A DNA stretch of 64,000 nucleotides, from assembly GCA_964023205.1 (NCBI GenBank), contig OZ026847.1:1004501-1068500 (forward strand). Direction: 5' to 3'. This document shows positions 53,001 to 62,000 of this stretch, piece by piece. Both the position numbers and the translations under genes were made by a program. Within the stretch, counting starts at the first letter, position 1; each line of letters starts with the position of its first letter. This DNA is from Lutraria lutraria. Lineage: Eukaryota > Mollusca > Bivalvia > Venerida > Mactridae. The notes under the pieces were generated by a model that ran no database searches, had not been told where the DNA came from, and worked only from the letters and a program-made list of their open reading frames with translations.

Positions 53001-54445
53001 ATTTATTTTCTATATGTATGTAAACTAGCAAATGATTTATTTTCTATATGTATGTAAACTAGCAAATGATTTATTTTCTATATGTATGTAAACTAGTAAA
53101 TGATTTATTTTCTATATGTATGTAAACTAGTAAATGTTTTATTTTCTATATGTATGTAAACTAGTAAATGATTTATTTTCTATATGTATGTAAACTAGCA
53201 AATGATTTATTTTCTATATGTATGTAAACTAGTAAATGATATATTTTCTATATATAAGTAAACTAGTAAATGATATATTTTCTATCAGTATGTAAACTAG
53301 CAAATGATTTATTTTCTATATGTATGTAAACTAGCAAATGATTTATTTTCTATATGTATGTAAACTAGTAAATGATTTATTTTCTATATGTATGTAAACT
53401 AGTAAATGATTTATTTTCTATATGTATGTAAACTAGCAAATGATTTATTTTCTATATGTATGTAAACTAGTAAATGATATATTTTCTATATATAAGTAAA
53501 CTAGTAAATGATATATTTTCTATCAGTATGTAAACTAGTAATTGATATATTTTCTATATGTATGTAAACTAGTAAATGATAGAATTTATATATGTATGTA
53601 AACTAGTAAATGATATATTTTCTACCAGAATGTAAACTAGTAATAATGGTTTATTTTCTATCTATAGGCTTTGATTTTTTATAACATTTAGTATATTTGT
53701 TTTAACAGGATGGGTGACTACAAATTGATTGTTGGAAGTGCTGGTATCTTCAATGGCTGGTACCCACCGGATCATGAATACGCTGAGGAAGATTTGGTAG
53801 AAGCAGCAACATTTGAAGAACGGGTAAAAGCCGGGAACGAGTCATACTACAAGTTATTTAATCTCCGAGGTAACGCAACTGACGCGTTAGATACAATTAA
53901 GTAATTTAAATGTATACGATTGTGACAAATTGACTGAATATATTACATCATAATTATGTAAAATTAACCCTCCCCCATCTTTTAAGTGTGTGGTAGCTTG
54001 CGGATATAACGTGATTAGTACTCCGTAAGACCTAAATGAAATCCAGGGAAGCTGGTTAGGATTACTACCCGCCACGATATATAACCGATATAATGTTGAA
54101 AATGGCGTTAAATCCGATGAAATAAAGTCAAAAAGGACCTACGAATGAAGATTACGTGATATTCTCCAACTTAACCACTCTCTCTTAATAATATTCACCC
54201 ATATACTGGAGTAGGTAGACGACAGTGGTACGTCATAACTGATGTTTCTTTTTTCAGATGATCCAAACGAGTACTATGATTTAGCAGACACGCTGCCAGA
54301 TGTTCGAGACACTTTATTAAAAAGATTAGACGAGTATCACGAACAACTTGTTCCTGCAAAGTATCCACCAGACAGTCCGAAATCTAATCCGAAATATTTC
54401 GGGTATACATGGTCGCCCGGATGGTGCGAAAAACCATTACAATGA
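32088..54445 (+). CDS. Arylsulfatase B-like sulfatase, 14 exons, 493 aa
   Basis: Exons: 32088-32193, 42803-42914, 43836-43887, 44183-44286, 45871-45977, 46347-46411, 46853-46954, 47339-47402, 50576-50673, 51100-51236, 52153-52211, 52704-52830, 53709-53869, 54258-54445. All have GT-AG borders and the phases join to 494 codons including the stop. A signal peptide (residues 1-20) precedes [19 protein letters not shown]. The metal-binding DD is 33-34. C71-S-P-S-R75 is the CxPxR motif whose Cys becomes formylglycine. GKWHLG (124-129) supplies Lys and His; SVHEPL (210-215), TPDNGG (268-273) and LRGSK (284-288) supply the remaining conserved residues. [13 protein letters not shown] and [20 protein letters not shown] follow the human ARSB order. 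The family hydrolyses sulfate esters, ARSB that of N-acetylgalactosamine-4-sulfate in lysosomes. A secreted role is equally possible here. Substrate is inferred. Introns 4 and 12 hold arrays at the donors; intron 1 holds an antisense peptide gene. Confidence 0.95.
32935..33155 (+). mobile_element. SINE family 1, full length, in sulfatase intron 1
   Basis: Head CCGTGGTCGAGTGGTTAA, degraded B box (GTGGGCCCAGCTACC), ATGTCTCTTTATGTGAGTAA, TCTAGTACTGGTTCTTCC and CTGTTGAAATGGGACGTAAA, in the same order as the copies at 58771 and 60565. Confidence 0.8.
34541..34720. repeat. Minisatellite, 20-bp unit, 9 copies
   Basis: Units TGTTATCTACCAGATCTATA with TATC/TAGC/TAAC and TACC/TATC variants, in sulfatase intron 1. 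The open frame across it is a by-product of repetition. Confidence 0.95.
35126..35305 (+). mobile_element. MITE family 2, diverged
   Basis: TACAGTACAACCTCCATACA at the left and TGGAGATTACATTGTA at the right, with CTGTTGTTTGGAGGTGACCA inside. The ends match the family 2 inverted repeat imperfectly. Confidence 0.5.
35392..35634 (-). CDS. Small secreted peptide precursor nested antisense in sulfatase intron 1
   Basis: An 80-residue frame. [17 protein letters not shown] is a clear signal peptide core, with likely cleavage near VES-Q, so the mature part (about 58 aa) could start with Gln and be pyroglutamylated. The mature part has no cysteine and is rich in Trp, Pro and aromatic residues ([30 protein letters not shown]). 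A strong acceptor (TATCTTTCAG|AACAC, exon start 35651) sits 17 bp before the ATG, implying a non-coding 5' exon. The frame is open further upstream, but the acceptor favours the start chosen. The stop is at 35392-35394. A possible AATAAA (minus) is near 35085. I recognise no family. It could be a neuropeptide-like, matrix or antimicrobial precursor, but nothing decides this. Confidence 0.55.
   Translation of the reverse strand: MKYIVSAVVLLCACAMMKVESQILPGSAMPSQTSSNLQRSPMTGPWSWYGQPRTPFRWPQLMFSWYREGLVDMFDLMNVM
36011..37010. repeat. Homogeneous 40-bp minisatellite, 25 copies
   Basis: Exactly 1000 bp of TGATTCATCGATTAACACAT / CTAGTTGAGATCATGTGAGG units. Only a few positions vary (TTCATC/TTAATC/TGCATC, ACACAT/ACTCAT), and the triplet of unit types TTCATC, TTAATC, TGCATC recurs in order, showing multi-unit duplication. 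Near identity suggests recent expansion. It lies 360 bp upstream of the antisense peptide exon. Confidence 0.98.
37139..37312 (+). mobile_element. MITE family 1
   Basis: TACAGTCAAGGCTTAGTCAA at the left, GTTCACAGGTTTAACTT at the right, with CCTCTGAATAAAGGCC inside. Confidence 0.65.
38106..38260. repeat. Dispersed repeat with GTGACCTTGACCTACTGACC core
   Basis: GTGACCTTGACCTACTGACC, ATGAAGTTTGATGACTGTAG and ACAAACAGACAGACC in this order form a repeat that, from memory, is widespread in molluscan genomes. It is single copy in this window. Confidence 0.5.
39783..40318 (+). mobile_element. Hairpin-ended 530-bp element, copy 2
   Basis: Same order and orientation as 28443-28968. It has an intact left hairpin (GTCAGAGGGT / ACCCTCTGAC). 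The right hairpin is better conserved: CATCCCACATAGGGTGATAG pairs with CTATCACCCTATGTGGGATG. Small indels relative to copy 1 break the shared open frame after FVSIS. Confidence 0.75.
41625..41835 (+). mobile_element. SINE family 2
   Basis: GGTTGCGGGTTCGAAACCCG is a B box. The body CGGCAAGAATACTGGTCAGA, CCAGGAAGCAGTCA and CCTACAATCGATGCAAAA is shared with the copy at 50323. The first half is less tRNA-like. It is in sulfatase intron 1, about 970 bp before exon 2. Confidence 0.75.
42137..42315 (+). mobile_element. MITE family 2
   Basis: TACAGTGCAACCTCTCCTAA at the left, GGAGAGGTAGTACTGTA at the right, with AGAGAGGGCCGCTCTGGAG inside and TA at both edges. Confidence 0.8.
42931..43201 (-). mobile_element. 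MITE family 2, two partial copies beside the exon 2 donor
   Basis: TACAGTAAAACCTCTCGTCC starts 16 bp after the exon 2 splice site. CTCTCTTGAGCAACAACC and AACAGCATGATTTTCCCACT are reverse complements of the family interior. A second end, TACAGTACAACCTCTCCAGT, is at 43112, and GCACTGTA closes at 43201. Confidence 0.6.
43205..43600. repeat. Compound minisatellite built on GTAGTCTGTAGCAT
   Basis: Mixture of 7-bp (GTAGTCT), 14-bp and 31-bp units such as GTAGCATGTAGTCTGTAGTC plus TGGTATATTCC. It starts immediately after the TA edge of the MITE at 43112-43201, inside sulfatase intron 2. Open frames across it are repeat artefacts. Confidence 0.93.
44261..45214 (+). repeat. Exon- and donor-carrying minisatellite of sulfatase intron 4, 68-bp unit, 14 copies
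   Basis: The unit is GGATACGCGACACATATAAT / AGGAAAGTAAGTCATCATAG / AATTATATTATCATCCGATG / GTGTAACC. The first copy begins inside exon 4: its first 26 bp encode GYATHIIGK, the conserved sulfatase segment before WHLG, and GTAAGT is the real donor. Fourteen units give 14 copies of the coding tail plus donor. All copies are over 95% alike by eye. Confidence 0.97.
46227..46316. repeat. Short 22-bp tandem repeat, 4 copies
   Basis: AATAGATCATCCATTACCTC plus AC, repeated four times in sulfatase intron 5, 31 bp before exon 6; the fourth copy reads GATAATCC. Confidence 0.95.
47932..50188. mobile_element. Possible 2.26-kb DNA element with AGGGGACACAA ends
   Basis: Left AGGGGACACAATTTCT and right GAGATTTGTGTCCCCT are inverted copies, each flanked by TA (47930-47931 and 50189-50190). 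It fills most of sulfatase intron 8. No transposase frame was recognised inside, so it would be non-autonomous. The inverted repeat is short (about 13-15 bp), so chance is not ruled out. Confidence 0.4.
48540..48965. repeat. Dispersed repeat (ACAAGAGGGGCAAAATGACC ... CGACATTCGCCAATAAAATA)
   Basis: An internal echo, TGTGAAAATTTGGTCGAAGT / CCCTTCAGAATTGAAAGAG near 48640, recurs as TGTAAATGTTTGGTTGAAAT / CCCTTCAGAATTGTAGGAG near 48820. The GC-rich GCCCTGCAACCCGCCCGCCT part resembles, from memory, common molluscan repeats ending in a run of dinucleotide-like text. Confidence 0.45.
50323..50530 (+). mobile_element. SINE family 2, 45 bp before sulfatase exon 9
   Basis: GGTTGCGGGTTCGATTCCCG (B box), CGGCCCGAGTACTGGTCAGA, CCCAGGAAGTAGTCA and CCTGCAATCGATGTAAAA match the copy at 41625 in order. 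Confidence 0.8.
51308..51480 (+). mobile_element. MITE family 2, best-preserved copy
   Basis: TACAGTGCAACCTCTCTAAA at the left and GGAGAGGTTGTACTGTA at the right form a near-perfect inverted repeat with TA edges, 173 bp. It serves as the reference copy for the family. Sulfatase intron 10. Confidence 0.88.
52448..52681. mobile_element. MITE family 4, 22 bp before sulfatase exon 12
   Basis: CGTCGGCTTATTTCTACA at the left and TTGTAGAAATAAG at the right, with the internal GGCGATATTGTGATTTTGG of the 18442 copy, plus an extra 80 bp. Its right edge leaves only CATCATTCATTTTCCAG of the original intron end, so it lies where the branch point would be. Confidence 0.75.
52851..53650 (+). repeat. Minisatellite, 34-bp unit, about 23 copies, in sulfatase intron 12
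   Basis: Units TAAACTAGTAAATGATTTAT / TTTCTATATGTATG. The array starts 20 bp after the exon 12 donor. Most units contain GTATGTAA, which fits a 5' splice site. Two units carry CTATCAGTATG, close to the exon end CTATCAG|GTAT. Confidence 0.95.
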
Positions 54446-54532
54446 AGTTTTTTTCCAATTGCAATGAAATATTCAAAGTTAACAGAATAGAACGGAAGGT
54501 AATTCAAGACATGTACATAGCACATAGTCATC

Positions 54533-54538
54533 AATAAA
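54533..54538 (+). terminator. Poly(A) signal of the sulfatase gene
   Basis: AATAAA 88 bp after the stop codon, followed by AT-rich sequence. Confidence 0.55.
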
Positions 54539-55169
54539 TACCATAGTAACATAAATTATAATCATTTGGAATACATGAGAATTAAATGATCGCTTAATTC
54601 TTAAACAAGCCGACAAAACATGTAAATAATCCACTAATGTATATTTTAATTGTTTGTCTAATATGTCATACTGTTTTGACAAATTCATATTTAATTTTAT
54701 TATATACTAAATTAATGCCCAGTAAAACTGGCACATGAAGGCTGTACTTGGACCAAATTGGAAATGGTGTAAATATGGAGCGGCCATGTCAGGTTTAAGT
54801 AACCTTTAGTAAAAGAAATTTGTGGAAAGCGTGTCTGATAATGGTGATTTTATAACAAGGTAGCGTCGACAATGAATAACTGATTGAGATTTTACTGCAC
54901 ATAGATTACTGACATATCGCGCGTTATCAAGTCGTCCGAGGCAGCGCAACACGACGTCACGTGCCTTTTCCGGGATACGTTTATGTTTAGATGTTGAGTT
55001 TTGAAATCGGTGTAGGCCTCAGTCTGTGTTTGCTCAAGAATTTGAATATATTGAATTAAGTATATTTTGTTCCAATTCTTAATAATCTCGCTTCACATCT
55101 TTGTATCCTGGTGGCAATAAACTTGTGGAAAATCCAGAAATGATAATTATATATTGTTGACCATACATG
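54539..55169. other. Spacer between convergent genes
   Basis: No exon or repeat recognised; this spacer and the MITE that follows separate the sulfatase (+) and sushi gene (-) 3' ends. Confidence 0.4.
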
Positions 55170-55402
55170 TACAGTAAACCCCTGAAAACTGGACTCTCTG
55201 AAAACTGGACTCCCCGAAAACTGGACTCTGAAAACCAGAATTCTCAGAAAACCTTACTTTTTGCCATGTCCTGAAGGGATCCAGTTTTGAGGGGTTAGTG
55301 TATATTTGAGGGGTTAGTGTATATTTGATGGGTTAGTGTATATTTGAGGGGTTAGTGTACATTTGAGGGGTTAGTGTATATTTGAGGGGTTAGTGTATAT
55401 TT
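55170..55402 (+). mobile_element. MITE family 3 with its right end expanded to a 19-bp array
   Basis: Left end TACAGTAAACCCCTGAAAAC then TGGACTC repeats. The inverted right end CAGTTTTGAGGGGTTAGTGT is repeated about six times as GAGGGGTTAGTGTATATTT (55288-55402). Related ends are at 57930 and 59757. Confidence 0.7.
55288..55402. repeat. 19-bp tandem repeat, 6 copies, made of a MITE end
   Basis: GAGGGGTTAGTGTATATTT repeated head to tail. The first copy is the terminal inverted repeat of MITE family 3. One copy reads GATGGG and one ACATTT. Confidence 0.92.
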
Positions 55403-56053
55403 ATGTACTTCAATAGTCTAAAATGTAGTTCCTGCTCGGGATAATATTTATACAGGTGGTACAATAACTACAAGTATCTTATGAAGGTGGACTTGTATTT
55501 GGATAATCATAATCTGTAAAAATCATTTGTTTTACGTCAGAATTAAAGCCTATTAGCTTTTTGGATGATAAAATTAAAGTATATGTAGGTCCTATTTTGC
55601 CTAGAATGATGTCTCATCAGTGAAACCGATGTTTACTCGCAATAAGAACATTCTGATATTGTCTTTTTACACAGTATTTGTTTCAAATATACCGCAAACT
55701 AACAAGAAAACCATTTTTACGAGATGTGGCTAAAAAAAGGAATTGTGTAAGATTGTTTCAAATCAAATAAAATATATTTCTTATATTCCACTATCATTTT
55801 ATCTACTGTTCTATAATTACTAAATTCAAAAAGCTAATGGGTCTTTAAAGCTTACATTTGTATAATAACGGCTTATAGTAAATAAACACTGACACTTTAA
55901 TGAAGCAAGTTTGTTTTGTTTATCATGATTAGTATACACAAACTATAAATGTACGAGAAGACGTCGAATGTCCAGATTTCTGGAATGCAGCTTAATCTTA
56001 GGTTTCGTCCATTGAAAACATACAGACCCTATCTCTTCAGTGGTTTTATAAAC

Positions 56054-59000
56054 TTACACTGGTGTTTTACATGGTCTGTTATAAAATGTCCAACTACTTC
56101 CTGTAGAAAAACTATGACCACTGGTGTACTGTTGTTCGGAGACACGATTACAGTAACATTTGTATTTCCCGGATTTGTATTTCATATCGATTGATAAATA
56201 CTGCGGAAAATGACTTGAGCAGAGGTCTACACATTCATTTAAAGACTCGACGGTGAAAACGTCTTCGAAGTCATACCATCCAGTATATTTTGAAGACAGC
56301 GCAACGAATTCTGTGTAATTTGTTGAATATTCATTACAAACTGAAATAAGTAATTATCATGCTACACATTGTACTGTTCGAATAAATCTGGAACTCGATT
56401 TGAAAGTCTTGGGTCCGCTTCTCACCTCCACCTTAGAAAATTCTCAGGGAAGCTTTTCAGTGTCCCCATCCCAACTACAAAGCCAAAATTAATGTCAAGA
56501 AAATCGCAGAAAAAAACTGATGTGTGTATTGGTTCTTTACACCGGACACGATAAACTAGAAGCCCAAGGGCAACATGTCGAGCCCCTGTTTAGCCAGCTT
56601 GTGATCTTGAGTGACCTTTGAACTACAAGTATGGGTGATATTCATGACACATCATTTCATTGAAGTAAACTTTTATACCAATTTATTTAAAAATCCTTGA
56701 ATGCAAACAGAAGTTACAGCCCAGACAAGGAAAATATATTTGACCGAATGTGTAATCTTGACCTTTGACCTATAAAAATCTGGGTGTTGCCCAAGACACA
56801 TGGTCGCATTGTATTATGGCAAGTCATTTTTAAATAATTCAATGCATAAGGGAGACACAGCCCTGACAAGGTGTATAATGATTATTTTTTATGTTTGACC
56901 TCTAAGTGTGACCTTGACCTTTGAGCTAGAGATCTGGATTTTGCGCACTGCACACCGTCTCATGGTGTTTAACAATAATGCCAAGTTATCTTAAAAAGTT
57001 TCTATGAATAAGGGAGATACAGCCCGGACAAGGTCTATAATGCTCATTTTTGACGTTTGACCTCTATGTGTGACCTTGACCTTTGAGCTAGAGACCTGGA
57101 TTTTGCGCACTGCACACCGTCTCATGGTGTTTAACAATTATGCCAAGTTATTTTAAAAAGTGTCAATGCATAAGGGAGATACAGCCCGGACAAGGATCCG
57201 GACGGACACACTAACTAACTCACTCACTCACTCACTAACTAACTAACGAACGTACAGACACGCAACCGCCATTGTGACGACTAAGTCGAGCTCACCGCAG
57301 GCGGGCTCGACAAAAACCAGGAAAAACTATTCGACAAGAGTCAGGATATAAATGTCTGGTTCTCCTGTATCGTATCTCCCCTCTCTCTGTGACGGCTCTG
57401 ACATGACCATAGCGGTCGAATGGACCGTTAAACAACAGATAATTGTAACCAGGTTAGTAACTTTGAATTTACATTTTTTTTTGTATTTGTATGTAATTGT
57501 ATTACTTCGAATTTGGCGTCAAAATTGATATATACGAGTTGTTGTCCAAGACATTACATTATTATTTTACCAGTATGTTTGTAATATTTTAAAAACGACA
57601 ATTAAGAAAAAATGATTATGTAATATTTGATTTTAAATAACTGAGATGTATTCAATTTTTTTGTCACCATACGAGTGTTACCTTTGACGCAAACATTTAA
57701 GGTCGTGTCCAACTCGTATCCAAAATTACAATGACAGTTATAGACGTCATTCTTGTACCATACACAATGTACGCTGAGGTGAGCACACTTTGACGTCTGC
57801 GTATAACAAGGTTCACCGACGGTAGTTTCTGTAACACAAAACACGTCCGTAGTTTAGTCAAATACCGAAATTCTCTTCGAAAATCGGACGATTTTTCATG
57901 TCAAATTATTTCGGAATTCATAAAAAGTTCCCTGAAAACCTGACTTCTCAGAAAACCGGAATTTTGGCCCAGTCTGGAAGGGGTCCGGTTTTCACGGAGG
58001 TACTGTATATCAATATAATCATTTCGATTAGGACAATAGAACAAACTTTAATATACGTGTTTTTATGAACTCTCAGTATTTTATAACAAACGCATTGTCT
58101 GACAAATTCATAGTTTTACATTCTAGAACCCATATATTTTTTCAATCAACTGTTATTATTTACGAATCCCAAATAAGCAGTTTGTAAAAAAAGTATATTT
58201 ATTAGGTGAAATTTGACTTTGGTGTGTTCATTTCTTCAGAAAACTGAATATACTAGAAAGTATTATACTAACCTGTCTTTACACATTCTCCGTATGAACT
58301 CCATGTACCATTTTCCAGACATACGGCAGTTTCCATGGAGTCATCATTTATTTGGTAACCCACGTCACAAACATACTTTATTGTGTCACCAACACTACGT
58401 AGATCTCCCAACACTTGTCCATTTTCTAAGCTTAGTATCTCAAGACATTCTAAAAGTCATAATAAACAAATATTCAATAGAATAAACAAGAAAGGACACT
58501 TCAACATAAACAATTATTAACCAATCAGAATTCACGACACATAACCATGACTGTGTAACAATGGCGACATATGACAAAACAAGTCACGTGCTTAACTCAA
58601 TACTTGTCAAGAACATTTGAGAACAGCGAAGTATTTTTTAACAAACGCATGGTATGACAAACTTATTTTTTCATAAGAACCAAAAAACGATGATTAACTA
58701 AAAATTATTGAATAATCCCAAGTGAGTTTATCTAGTACGTGAAATTTAATTTGATGTGTGTTTGTTTAACCTGTCTCTGTGGTTGAGTGGTTAAGGTCGC
58801 TTACTTTAAATCAATGGCCAGTAACCTCTCACTGATAGAGGTCTGTGGGTTCGAGCCCAGCTACCGACCATGTCTCTTTATGTGAGAAAGTAGAAAGTTG
58901 CTTACGGAAGACGGAAGTCTAGTACTGGTCCTTCCCAGGAGCGTCTCATATGCCTCTGATTGTTGAAAAGGGGCGTAAAACTAAAAAAATCGTTTGTTTA

Positions 59001-62000
59001 GAAAACTGAGGATAGATAGAATCATACTAACGTATTTTTACACATTCTCCGTATGAACTCCATGTACCATTCTCCAGACATACGGTAGTTTCCATAGAGT
59101 CATCGTCTAACTGGTAACCCACGTCACAAACGTACTTTTTCGTGTCACCAACACTACGTAAATCTCCCAACACTTGTCCATTTTCTAAGCTTAGTATCTC
59201 AAGACATTCTAAAAGTCATAATAAACAAATATTTTAGGGAATGAATAAGACAAAGATACTTGAACGATTTCCAGAGTCAGCGTATTTGTCATCACGTCAT
59301 ACACAACTATTAACCAATAGACATGACTGTGTGTACCCAGTTTCTCAGTACATACAAACTAAACGGAAGATATTTATACCATGTTAGTGTAGACTTTTAA
59401 CGACGTCACATCATGATACTTCGCAGTTAAACTACTAGTTCACCGTACATAATGTTGCTATACACAAGTAATTACTTACCACTTAAAAAGCCTATTAAGA
59501 TAATGTCAGTTAAACATAATTATATATATGTGGTGTTCGCTGTTTTATTTAATATACGTATATAACTAATGCATGGTTCTATTCATAGATTTATTCGTAT
59601 TCTATATGTTCAGTGTCTAGTCCTAGTGTCCATGCACAACTCTCTAATATATCATACATGCGGTCTAATCTAATAATCTAACTAGAGTATAGTTCAGTTC
59701 ATAGTGTATATGCCACAATCTATTTAGCAAGAATGTGACACATGTACGAATATTTTCAGAAAACCGGAATTTTGGCCCAGTCTGGAAGGGGTCCGGTTTT
59801 CACGGAGGTACTGTATATCAATATAATCATTTCGATTAGGACAATAGAACAAACTTTAATATACGTGTTTTTATTAACTCTCAGTATTTTATAACAAACG
59901 CATTGTTTGACAAATGCATAGTTTTACATTCTAGAACACATATATATTTTAATCGACAATCAAATAAACAGTTTGTAAAAAAAGGTATATTTATTAGGTG
60001 AAATTTGACTTTGGTGTGTTCATTTCTTCAGAAAACTGAATATACTAGAAAGAATTATACTAACGTATCTTTACACATTCTCCGTATGAACTCCATGTAC
60101 CATTTTCCAGACATACGGCAGTTTCCATGGCGTCATCATCTATATGGTAACCCACGTCACAAACATACTGTATTGTGTCACCAACACTACGTAGATCTCC
60201 CAACACTTGTCCATTTTCTAAGCTTAGTATCTCAAGACATTCTAAAAGTCATAATAAACAAATATTCAATAGAATAAACAAGAAAGGACACTTCAACATA
60301 AACAATTATTAACCAATCAGAATTCACGACACATAACCATGACTGTGTACCAATGGCGACATATGACAAAACAAGTCACGTGCTTAATTCAATACTTGTC
60401 GAGAACATTTGAGAACAGCGAAGTATTTTTTAACAAACGCATGGTATGACAAACTTATTTTTTCATAAGAACCAAAAAACGATGATTAACTAAAAATGAT
60501 TGAATAATCCCAAGTGAGTTTATCTAGTACGTGAAATTTAATTTGATGTGTTTGTTTGTTCAACCTGTCTCTGTGGTTGAGTGGTTAAGGTCGCTTACTT
60601 TAAATCAATGGCCAGTAACCTCTCACTGATAGAGGTCTGTGGGTTCGAGCCCAGCTACCGACCATGTCTCTTTATGTGAGAAAGTAGAAAGTTGCTTACG
60701 GAGGACGGAAGTCTAGTACTGGTCCTTCCCAGGAGCGTCTCATATGCCTCTGATTGTTGAAAAGGGGCGTAAAACTAAAAAAAATCGTTTGTTTAGAAAA
60801 CTGAGGATAGATAGAATCATACTAACGTATTTTTACACATTCTCCGTATGAACTCGATGTACCATTCTCCAGACATACGGTAGTTTCCATAGAGTCATCG
60901 TCTAACTGGTAACCCACGTCACAAACGTACTTTTTCGTGTCACCAACACTACGTAAATCTCCCAACACTTGTCCATTTTCTAAGCTTAGTATCTCAAGAC
61001 ATTCTAAAAGTCATAATAAACAAATATTTTAGGGAATGAATAAGACAAAGATACTTGAACGATTTCCAGAGTCAGCGTATTTGTCATCACACCATACACA
61101 ACTATTAACCAATAGACATGACTGTGTGTACCCAGTTTCTCAGTACATACAAACTAAACGGAAGATATTTATACCATGTTAGTGTAGACTTTTAACGACG
61201 TCACATCATGATACTTCGCAGTTAAACTACTAGTTCACCGTACATAATGTTGCTATACACAAGTAATTACTTACCACTTAAAAAGCCTATTAAGATAATG
61301 TCAGTTAAACATAATTATATCTATGTTGTGTTCGCTGTTTTATTTAATATACGTATATAACTAATGCATGGTTCTATTCATAGATTTATTCGTATTCTAT
61401 ATGATCAGTGTCTAGTCCTAGTGTCCAAGCACAACTCTCTAATATATCATACATGCGGTCTAATCTAATAATCTAACTAGAGTATAGTTCAGTTCATAGT
61501 GTATATGCCACAATCTATTTAGCAAGAATGTGACACATGTACGAATATTTTCTTAACTATAGAATTAATTGACTGGAAACCAAAGTATTGTGTTTGTAGC
61601 CAGAGGTCATATTGTGAATAGTCTGAGGGTTTTCTGTTCTTTCTTTGTGGTGTTTACTTTTCGTTATTTCTTTATTGTCTGCAGTAGCAGACTACTGACA
61701 GTGCCTGAAATATCCGCAATGGTCATCATGTGATATAAACAAAACAGAAATAAAGCGAGGTCACGTGTTACTCACACCAACTAGTGTTAGCTTTATGACG
61801 CAGTCGCTATTTATAGTCTAAGAATGGAGCGAGCTCGATAAACAACGACGGGAATGAATCTGCCCATCTGTCAATAAACGAACCGAATCCAATCCTACTA
61901 TAGTAAACAAACATGGCGTTGAATTTAGTACACTATCAAGCATTGTGTTATATTACTGAGGATGAAGCAAAACTACTTTTTAAGTGGTGTTCATGTGTAC

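Larger units (their letters stand above)
57949..61552. repeat. 1.8-kb segmental tandem duplication carrying two sushi exons
   Basis: Unit 1 (57949-59756) and unit 2 (59757-61552) match along their length with few differences; sushi exons are offset by 1792 and 1795 bp. Each has a MITE 3 remnant, two sushi exons and one SINE. The units join at CAGAAAACCGG, inside the MITE remnant. Confidence 0.95.

Noticed and set aside
58771..58866. Functional Ser/Leu tRNA gene
   Set aside because: A and B boxes are present but the same head is followed by a fixed body and A-rich tail at several loci, which defines a SINE.
58213..60277. Plus-strand open frames over the sushi exons (90 residues each)
   Set aside because: They are antisense shadows; the minus strand gives four-cysteine sushi modules with proper splice sites.
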